Shown here piece by piece: positions 56,526 through 64,000 of a stretch of 64,000 nt of DNA. The notes beneath the pieces were generated by a model. That model ran no database searches. It was not told the DNA's origin and saw only the letters and a list, made by a program, of their open reading frames with translations. Position numbers and translations under genes: made by a program. Source of the stretch: Strongylocentrotus purpuratus (lineage: Eukaryota; Echinodermata; Echinoidea; Camarodonta; Strongylocentrotidae); contig NW_022145607.1 in the NCBI RefSeq assembly GCF_000002235.5, positions 38,864,029 to 38,928,028 of the forward strand, read 5' to 3'. Positions within the stretch are counted from its first letter, which is position 1. Each line of letters opens with the position of its first letter.

Positions 56526-57506
56526 ATGGATTTGAACAACTCCTGCAAGAACGTCACAACCCATACTTCTTGCACTGGCGAATATATTCCTTTACCCGCC
56601 GCAGTTTTGTATGCCTTCACTATAGGCCTTACTTCAATACTTTCGATCTTTCTGAATACTGCACACTTCAGGACTATACGCTCCTTCGAGGATTTGCCGA
56701 TGACCAACAGAATTATCTTCAAGGTTCACGCAATTTGCGACGTAGGTCTCGCAATGAGCTATGGATTCACGATCCCTTTAATATTGAGTGACTCTTGGAG
56801 CTCCAGGTCAATGTACTGCAAGATAAGCAGTTGGTTCAATGCAATGTTTTCTATCTTTACTATCGCCCTGCATGGCCTGCAACATCTAAATCGTCTGTTG
56901 TCCATTGTCATTCCTTACAGATATACTGTGTGTATGAGCAATGTAAAGATATGGATTTGTACTCTCGGTACAATTTTGGTATCTAACGTGATGTTTCTTT
57001 CAAATATTCCTGGGATGGGGATATATCAGATGCCTGCGGGAATATGTTATCTGGATCAGAAGCGAGAAGGACAATTATCGGGACTTCTTTTCATGATATT
57101 TGGTGTGCTTGTACCTAGTGCGTTGATAATATTTGTATACGTCTGGCTGTTGACTGTCACGTACAGACATGCCCAGAAGATTCACGCCCAGGAATTTGCT
57201 GGAGCACCCAACCTTCACCAGGGACAAGGTATCTTTGTTAAGATCAGGTCAATACAGAGGGCGCTGTTCGTAACCATTGTAACAGTTGGATGGTTCGCAC
57301 TAACAGGGCTTCTCCTAGGTATTTGGCACATCTTAGACTCAAACGTTTCACATCTCCATTATGCTGTAGCAATGATTGCTTGGTGGATGTTTCTGTGTCA
57401 AACGTTCGGGAATATGATAGGTTTGCTGCTTAAGAAGTCTTACAGAAATTCGCTTATGAACGAAATAAAAAAGATCATATTGCATTTGAGATGTAAATCC
57501 AGATGA
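56526..57506 (+). CDS. rhodopsin-like 7TM receptor 3 (single exon)
   Basis: The start at 56526 (MDLNNSCKNVTTHTSC) is chosen because it matches the paralogues' N termini in length. The frame is open upstream to 56391, but that stretch is unlike them. It has seven TM segments, TM2 HAICDVGLAMSYGFT, TM3 cysteine MYCKISS, the DRY position as HLNRLLSIVIPYRY (Asp lost, Arg kept), ECL2 AGICYLDQ, ICL3 YRHAQKIHAQEFAGAP and TM6 QRALFVTIVTVGWF. TM7 ends MFLCQTFGNMIGLL, without NPxxY. The C terminus is LHLRCKSR. Its 3' flank is duplicated after receptor 4. Confidence 0.87.
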   Translation: MDLNNSCKNVTTHTSCTGEYIPLPAAVLYAFTIGLTSILSIFLNTAHFRTIRSFEDLPMTNRIIFKVHAICDVGLAMSYGFTIPLILSDSWSSRSMYCKISSWFNAMFSIFTIALHGLQHLNRLLSIVIPYRYTVCMSNVKIWICTLGTILVSNVMFLSNIPGMGIYQMPAGICYLDQKREGQLSGLLFMIFGVLVPSALIIFVYVWLLTVTYRHAQKIHAQEFAGAPNLHQGQGIFVKIRSIQRALFVTIVTVGWFALTGLLLGIWHILDSNVSHLHYAVAMIAWWMFLCQTFGNMIGLLLKKSYRNSLMNEIKKIILHLRCKSR

Positions 57507-57959
57507 GCGTACAAAATAATGAAGGAGCATTAGCTGTTTTATTTAAACTATTACTTAATCGTTCTCTAACTTCGTCTTATTTGTTACAGAAGTACTTTAA
57601 TTCAGGCATTGTTCCGCAAATAACGACTCAATTATTTTTTTTTCATTTTAGTATTCTTTATAGCATGGAGATGAGAAAGCCTTTTTTTATATATATATAT
57701 ATATATATATAAATACGACACGGTAAGCCACAGCTGGATTTTAGATAACGACAAGTTCAATTTGCTTTTTAATACATGCTGTGTCTTATATAATACTGAT
57801 CTCAGTGAATATACGCAGGACCAGGTTCGTTTTGCGCTCAGTCGACATTAGTTTACACGATATTTAAAAAAACTCTAAAGTAAAGTTAAATACTTTATGT
57901 TTGACCGAGCCACAAGGAGGTGATATACGCCTTAAGAGGATTGTAATAATATCATATAT

Positions 57960-58905
57960 AAAAAACCTCGAACCTATGAATCTTAAATCATGATGTTCCT
58001 TTTCGTTATACATTGTCATTACTTTTTTAAAGGCATCGTTTAACAACGTTAAATGTTAAGATGACGGCCCTACGTGTTATCAGTGTCTGTGATATGATGT
58101 AATATTGAAGCCCTAAAAAAGTCGCGCTTTAAAATGATCAAGAAGTGCCTCAAAAAAGTAAAAGTCTTTGAGTGACCGGTTTTACCATACTCGTTTACCC
58201 CAATAGACTGTAGTATAAGAAAAAAGTTACAGGTGATCGGCTTGTAAAATTCACGGAGTTCCCATCTGATCTAAAGGTGTATTATTATGATTGCAGCACG
58301 AGCTAAATCTAAGATTTTGTTTCAAAATCTGAGGCAATGTTCCCGAGTCACCTTAATCAGACCTAACGCTTAATTAATGTGATCATATATATATATATAT
58401 ATATATATAACAATATTTTCATGGACTAAACTCAGGCGATGGTATGGCAAGAGGTATTTAAGTAGCTCATGTTTCCTCTGTTTCTAAGAGTAAAATTAAA
58501 CGTAAACTGTGGAAACCAACTGCTCCCTGCAGCATGTTCTTGCCCAAAACGAGTTACGTGTGTACCCACTAACTTATCTTCGGGGTATAAATGCATTTCT
58601 TCTTTATTTCAAAAGTGAATTTCACCTTCTTTCTTAAAATGTAATAATAATGTGAATAAATAACACGTGTCGTTCTTCATTTGCACTACCTTCTTTTTAT
58701 AATGTGGTTTAGAACCTCACTACTCTTTTTGATAAAAATGTACTTAGTTCCTGAGCTAATTGAAAAAATATATATTTCTGTCATCTTAAATATATGTAAT
58801 AAATATATACAGTGTACGTGTCCTTCTGAATTAAAATGTACGTAATTCTTGAACCAATTGAACAAGTATATTTTTGTCATCTTAAATATTTGAAACAAAA
58901 TAAAT
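57960..58905. repeat. receptor 3 3' flank, duplicated at 62829-63625
   Basis: AACCTCGAACCTATGAATCT..AATCATGATGTTCCTTT, ATTTAAGTAGCTCATGTTTC, AATAATAATGTGAATAA and AAAATGTACGTAATTCTTGA recur in the same order downstream of receptor 4. The last block is itself doubled in each copy. The MITE at 58060-58352 is only in this copy. Confidence 0.75.
58060..58352 (-). mobile_element. TTAA-flanked MITE, family 1 (minus orientation)
   Basis: TTAA at 58056-58059 and 58353-58356. The minus strand starts GGTGACTCGGGAACATTGCC and carries the same ordered blocks as 18005-18342 (TTGAAACAAAATC, ACTACAGTCTATTGGGG, ACCGGTCACTCAAAGA, TTCTTGATCATTTTAAAGCG). Confidence 0.82.
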
Positions 58906-60368
58906 TTTTGTACAAATTAAATTTATTAAAATAAGCATAAAGGAAAATTGTATTTATATGAATTAATAAATGTTGTCCAAAATCATAATTCAATGCTCTG
59001 ATGTCTTTATGTTTTCATTATCTTTGTTTCGTTTATTACTTTCGGAGTCCCTATATGCATATATATACAGTTTAATCGGATCCTTTATGAGATGGTTTCA
59101 AATTGACGATCAATTAAAGGGTCCCACAACATTATGCTAAAATAATATATTAATTGCCAAGGCAATGTTAGACACTAGTTTTGCTATTCAAATCATATTG
59201 GGAAGATGTTGATAAGATTTCAATAGTCAACGTGTGTGTGATATTTGTTATTATTCCATTTAGGAATATAAGAACATGCATGAACAATGACTAATCATTT
59301 TTATTAAATGAATCAGATGAAGAATAAAATAATGTTCAACATTTATTAAAGTATAAACATGCTCCGAAATACAAGTATTTTTACATTTCATTTGTTTCGC
59401 GGTAAGATTAAATGGAAAATTAAAAAAAAGATATACTCACCTATTTTTTAGAAGTAATCCACAAAAAAAATCAAAGAGATTCCCCCGACATTTCGCCTTC
59501 CGACTCATTGGATAAACCAGGACAAAACCGACAACTCACAAGATTGTCAGTCCTACATGTCGTTCTTATGGGATGTTAGTCTACAAGAATGCCTCACCCC
59601 GTTCTCGTTTATCAGTAATCTTGAGTTCAACTTGCAGCATGGATTATAATTATACAGATTGAACAGGTCTCTAAGGCTGAATAATGATATTTATGGAGGA
59701 AAAAAGTAAATACAATCATGACAAGAAAAGTAAAACAGCGGAAATAATTAAGAGCAAAATGATACAGATCAAAACAAGAACAAACATTAAAAAAATGACA
59801 AAAAAAACGAAGAAACATAGACCTCGAAGATTAATCCTGGATGCGTAAAATGATGTTTTAATAATCATATTGTATTCATTTTCTTTTTACTCTTTAAATT
59901 AAAGAAAGTACACTCTGAATAAGGATATTAGATAATGCAAGCACCTTTGGCTGCCTTTAAACTGGATTAAAGATGAAGTTGAGTTCTGGTCATGCGATTG
60001 CATTGTGAAAGAAACGATGTAGAATCGACCAGAAAGGGTTGATCATCTAGCATACAAGAATTTGTGTGTATTGCAAGGCTCTGGAATCATCAAAATTATA
60101 AGAAATTTGACCAAGTCTTGGTAAAGTTACAAGCACTGTACACAGAAAGATGTATATGGGACTACACGAACACATGGCGTAAAAATCCTACCCCGGATTT
60201 TTACGATGTTACATGACATATTTAGAATATGAAGGCATTTGAAGAGCCATGCTTTTCATGGAACATGTCTTATCTGATGTTCTTCCACACTTGCATAATA
60301 AGAATGATAACGCTCACAAATTATTTTTCACCTCTTCCGAGAACTCAACCTTCTCTTTAAATGCAGGA

Positions 60369-60400
<32 letters not shown>

Positions 60401-60414
60401 GTTTATATATATAG

Positions 60415-60582
60415 GCGTGAAGAAAAAGGTCTAGGAACGTGGAACGTAGCTGTACTTTACAAGTTTATTACGAGCTTTCGGCTTGTGAGGCCTTCTTCAG
60501 GTTCTTGCTTGTGTGTTGGGCTGTCGGTGTGTTTATGTAAAGTACAGCTACGTCTCACGTTCCTAGACCTTTTTCTTCACGC
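60415..60582. mobile_element. foldback with Penelope-like hammerhead motif
   Basis: Arms of about 45 nt (GCGTGAAGAAAAAGGTCTAG..GTAGCTGTACTTTA and its complement) flank a core. On the minus strand at 60500-60472 the core reads CTGAAGA, AGGCCTCACAAGCC, GAAAGCTC. CTGANGA - short stem (GGC/GCC) - GAAA - NNTC is the layout of the minimal hammerhead ribozymes described in Penelope-like retroelements. One extra A at the stem junction makes activity uncertain. Confidence 0.55.
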
Positions 60583-60650
60583 TTACATATTCAGGAACAC
60601 CCGTTGTTATGTCAGAGTTGAGAATTCTCGCACTTTTATATATATGTATG

Positions 60651-60681
<31 letters not shown>

Positions 60682-61405
60682 ATTATGTTTGTACTTATAG
60701 ACATACTCCTATACCATGAATACATTGAACGCTTCAAAATGTTGCGTGTCATCCTTAGGCCAAAAAAAAAGATGTTGTATTGTCCTTTGCGACCGACCCC
60801 AAAATCTTGAAATCTACGATCGGCTTTAAAAAAAAATTGTACTAAAGCATTCAAAATTTAGAAATATCAGCCCAAAGAAGGAGTACAAAAAAAAAGGAAC
60901 AGATTTCCGTTCGACCCATGTTTTGGCACCTAAAGGGCAATACAACATCATTTGTTAGGCTTTATATATATACAATTTGTACAACTCAACGTCAATCAAG
61001 AAGACAGTATTATTTGCATCCTTTCATAAGATGTCAGTGCCTGGTGACACGACAATAGCTCTTATTGAATGTCTACTAACAATATCACTACCGCTTAACG
61101 TCATCACCACTCAATTAAACGATCGTGAAATTGTCGGCGTCAATAACCATTATACAGAATACAATTCCCGCCAGCAGCAGCAAGAGCAAATAGTATTTGG
61201 GCGTGTGACGTTTGATGAAAGGCAATCACATCTATAGCAACTTTTAGGACGGGTTCTCTTGGTGGTGATATTGAATAACAATATGTGCACATCATTGTAT
61301 GTATCAACGAAGGGGGTAAACTATGGAACAGAGTTGTATGAAGTTGGTTATTCACAATGATAACTCTGTGCTGTAACACTTTCACCTGAAAGTTAGTCCG
61401 CGAAC

Positions 61406-62392
61406 ATGGATAGAAACGTTTCTTACTGGAACAATACATTACCTAATTCTTGGATTAATACCTCTGTTCCTGTGTATTCTAGAATAATCTACGCCTCCGT
61501 TATTACTCTCACCTCCATAGTGTCGATCTTGCTTAACGTTGCACATTTCAGAACCATTCGGTCCCTCCAGGATGTGCCGAAATCCAGCAGAATTATCTTT
61601 ACAGTTCACGCTGTCTGTGACATCTTACTGGCAGTGAGCTTCGTACTTACGGTCCCTCTGATTGTCAATCAGTCCTGGAACCTGAGAAACATATACTGCA
61701 TCGGGAGTGCTTGGTTTATTACACTCATCTCGGTCTACAATAATGCGCTATACGGCTTGCAAAATGGGAATCGTCTCTTATCCATCATTATGCCTTACAG
61801 GTATACTGCTGCGATGACAGATGTAAAAATGTGGTTCTGTATGTTTGCAACCCTACCAATTTCCATAGGCATGCTTCTCATCGGTATCACATGGATGAAA
61901 GTCTTAGAGATGTCTTCAGGAATCTGTTACGTCGCACAAAAGGAGAGTAGCAGCAGATTGGCAGGTTATTCTCTTTTAATAGTTGCTATGGTAACACCAA
62001 GTGTCGTTTTTATCTCAGTGTATATCAGGCTTTTGATCGTCACTTACAACCATGCTCAGAAGATACGTGCTCAGGAATTAGCTGGAGCGCTACATCTCCA
62101 GCAAGGGCAAGGTATCTTTGTAAAGATCAGGTCAATAAAGAGGGCGCTGCGCGTAACTGTCATTACGGTCGGGTGGTTTGTTCTAACATGGAGTCCCCTA
62201 GCAATTTGGATGATAGTTAGTGCTGGATCAAAACGCATCTCTTATGCAGTAACAACGATTGTCTGGTGGTTGTTCCTTTGCCAGACTTTCGGAAATATGA
62301 TAGGTTTAGTGACCAAGAAGGCTTACAGAGATGCTTTGATGAAGGAGATCAGATCGATTGTAGACTTAATACCGTGTACGAGCAGAAACTGA
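61406..62392 (+). CDS. rhodopsin-like 7TM receptor 4 (single exon)
   Basis: 328 residues, intronless. N-glycosylation sites NVS, NNT and NTS before TM1. TM2 HAVCDILLAVSFVLT, TM3 cysteine IYCIGSA, the DRY position as NGNRLLSIIMPYRY, ECL2 SGICYVAQ, ICL3 YNHAQKIRAQELAGAL and GQGIFVKIRSIKRALR, TM6 VTVITVGWFVLTWSPLAIW, TM7 end LFLCQTFGNMIGLV, C terminus LIPCTSRN. Closest to receptor 3 by the shared GQGIFVKIRSI block and the duplicated 3' flank, so the two probably come from the latest duplication. Confidence 0.88.
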   Translation: MDRNVSYWNNTLPNSWINTSVPVYSRIIYASVITLTSIVSILLNVAHFRTIRSLQDVPKSSRIIFTVHAVCDILLAVSFVLTVPLIVNQSWNLRNIYCIGSAWFITLISVYNNALYGLQNGNRLLSIIMPYRYTAAMTDVKMWFCMFATLPISIGMLLIGITWMKVLEMSSGICYVAQKESSSRLAGYSLLIVAMVTPSVVFISVYIRLLIVTYNHAQKIRAQELAGALHLQQGQGIFVKIRSIKRALRVTVITVGWFVLTWSPLAIWMIVSAGSKRISYAVTTIVWWLFLCQTFGNMIGLVTKKAYRDALMKEIRSIVDLIPCTSRN

Positions 62393-64000
62393 ACTCGTTC
62401 ACTATAGTGTCCAGTGCTTTTGAATGATGCGCAATTATCATTGACATGCCACTTACAATATCTAATGTTAGTTAATATTAGGTATTCGCGACGCGACTAT
62501 AAACCACCACTTGCTTCGGCGAAAATGTATCCGGGTTTTTATTCCGGTTTAGGGTTAGGTTTAGGGATCATGGTGAAAGCTTTGTAGTGACTGGTCCAAA
62601 GTTCAAGTTCATTTAGTATGGGAAGGTGACTGCGGAGCAATTAACGGCAGATATTATGTGATGAGCAAATAATAATAATAATAAATCTAGATTTACATGG
62701 CGCTCAATACAAAATGCCGTCACCCCTTTGACTACTGAACTCTCTTATTCTCATATGCGTAATACAGGGACTAACCCGGTTCCAGTAAGAAAAATAATGT
62801 TATTATACTGTATATATATATATATATACCGAAACCTCGAAGTGATCCCTCTTGAATCATGATGTTCCTTTCTGTATACATTATTTTATTATATAGGTAG
62901 TCTTAATGGTAAAATATGTGATTTCATGATACATTTTTAGCAATTAACCTTGTGTAAATTACTTTAAAAAATTACAATGAACTACACTCGATAAGCAACA
63001 ATGTGACAATCATTGGTATTTGCATTAAATTTGAAGCCGACGTTGTCATTATATTTTCCTTCATTTTGCCAAGACACACGCACACAAAAGATATTCATCG
63101 ACCAAACTCAGCAGATCGTATAGCAAGAGATATTTAAGTAGTTCATATTTCCTATGTTTCTAAGAAAAAGGTTAGCATAAACTTTGGAAATCAACCTCTT
63201 CATGTAGCTTATTCTTGCACAAGATAATTTTAGTGTGTACACACATTGATTAATTTACAGAGTATTAATGTAATAAAGTAAATGTTAAACTTCTTTCTTA
63301 CAATGTAACAATAATGTGAATGAGTACTTTGTGTAATTTCTTATTTGACCTACCTTCGTTCTTTATAGCGTGGTCAGAATTCTCTTCATTCTTCTTGATA
63401 AAAATGTACGTAATTCTTCAACTAGTTAAAAAAAGTATTTCTGTCATCTTAAATACATGTATTAAATATAGCCTATATAATGTGAATATTAAGTGTTTCG
63501 TGTCCTTCTTCACTTGTACTACCTTCGTTCTTTATAGCGCGGTTCATATTTTCTTCATTCTTCTTGATACAAATGTACGTAATTCTTGAACAAGTTGAAC
63601 CAATATTTTTCTGTCATCATATGGAAATGTTGTATCATCCGCTCAATCTGACTTGCGTGCATAGAACAAAAAAGCATTTTTGCATGAAGAGGTGAATTTT
63701 TTAAAAATTTGCGTTTCTTTTCAGCATTGAGGTGACCGGGAGTCACTTGGGTAACCTTTCGAAAAGTATAATAATAACAAAATGATATGCACTTTCTCTG
63801 TCGGGGAAACATAGTAATCCAGCATAATGTCGTCTCTTTTTACGTTGAAGATAAGCAAAATAGCGAGTTTCAATTGCACGTCGGCCACTCTCGTAAGTCC
63901 TTACTCGTTCCAATGCGGTCAGGCGGCTTTGGATGAGCGGCTAATGAATACACTAATCGTTAGCTTTCTTCTGGTATTAAACTTGTTTTGATTGGTTGTA
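62393..64000. other. 3' flank of receptor 4 and window end
   Basis: Contains a SINE-tail fragment (AATAATAATAATAAATCTAG..TGGCGCTCAATACAAAATGC, 62667-62720), an (AT)n run (62811-62829) and the second copy of the receptor 3' flank (62829-63625). No gene is recognised to the window end. Confidence 0.5.

Larger units (their letters stand above)
57507..61405. other. intergenic between receptors 3 and 4
   Basis: Contains (AT)n runs (57687-57711, 58387-58410, 60376-60401, 60650-60677), a MITE (58060-58352), a duplicated 3' flank (57960-58905) and a foldback at 60415-60582. No receptor relic recognised. The rest is AT-rich and featureless. Confidence 0.5.

Overview
The window is animal nuclear DNA that is AT-rich, intron-bearing and dense in transposons. 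It looks like a marine invertebrate deuterostome, most probably an echinoderm. This rests on a tandem array of single-exon, lineage-expanded rhodopsin-like receptors (the style of the sea urchin 'surreal' GPCRs), arrays of intronless immunoglobulin receptors, and tRNA-derived SINEs, TTAA-type and hAT-type MITEs and CR1/L2- and RTE-like LINE fragments. The phylum is an inference. No species call is made.

Layout. Positions 1-218 are an assembly gap. 340-1440 is a GTCCGTCC/AGGTCAAAGGTCA repeat. 1752-7562 (+) holds the last four exons of a CYP2-like cytochrome P450, with a one-base frameshift in the first of them. 12259-44517 (all on -) is a cluster of intronless, type I membrane Ig-domain receptor ORFs in three classes. 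Class A (12259-14184, 26383-28641, 42699-44517) has 2-4 Ig domains and long tyrosine- and proline-rich cytoplasmic tails. Class B (15563-16651, 32294-33421, 38685-39581) has a V-like domain lacking the normal disulfide, then a cysteine-rich second domain, and a short tail or none. Class C (33425-34342, 39621-40912) has the same two-domain plan but a different V-like domain. Twice a class C ORF lies directly upstream of a class B ORF in the same frame, separated only by stop codons (3 and 39 nt). 45288-48080 and 50150-50572 contain broken LINEs. 51300-62392 (+) carries four intact single-exon 7TM receptor genes with matching duplicated 3' flanks.

How it may work. The class A tails carry YxxP motifs (YDVP, YLDP/YLEP, YNEP, YAEP), and one ends in an FPPPP/PPLP motif, as expected of phosphotyrosine/SH2, SH3 or EVH1 signalling receptors. 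The class B and C products have little or no tail, and one class C product has an arginine inside its membrane segment. This recalls paired immune receptors, where tail-bearing and tail-less partners share a locus. That function is inferred, not shown. The locus is actively turning over: a hAT element with a perfect 8-bp target duplication splits the signal peptide of one class A gene, a class C gene is broken with a decayed V domain between its halves, and an orphan class B tail fragment lies at about 22975.
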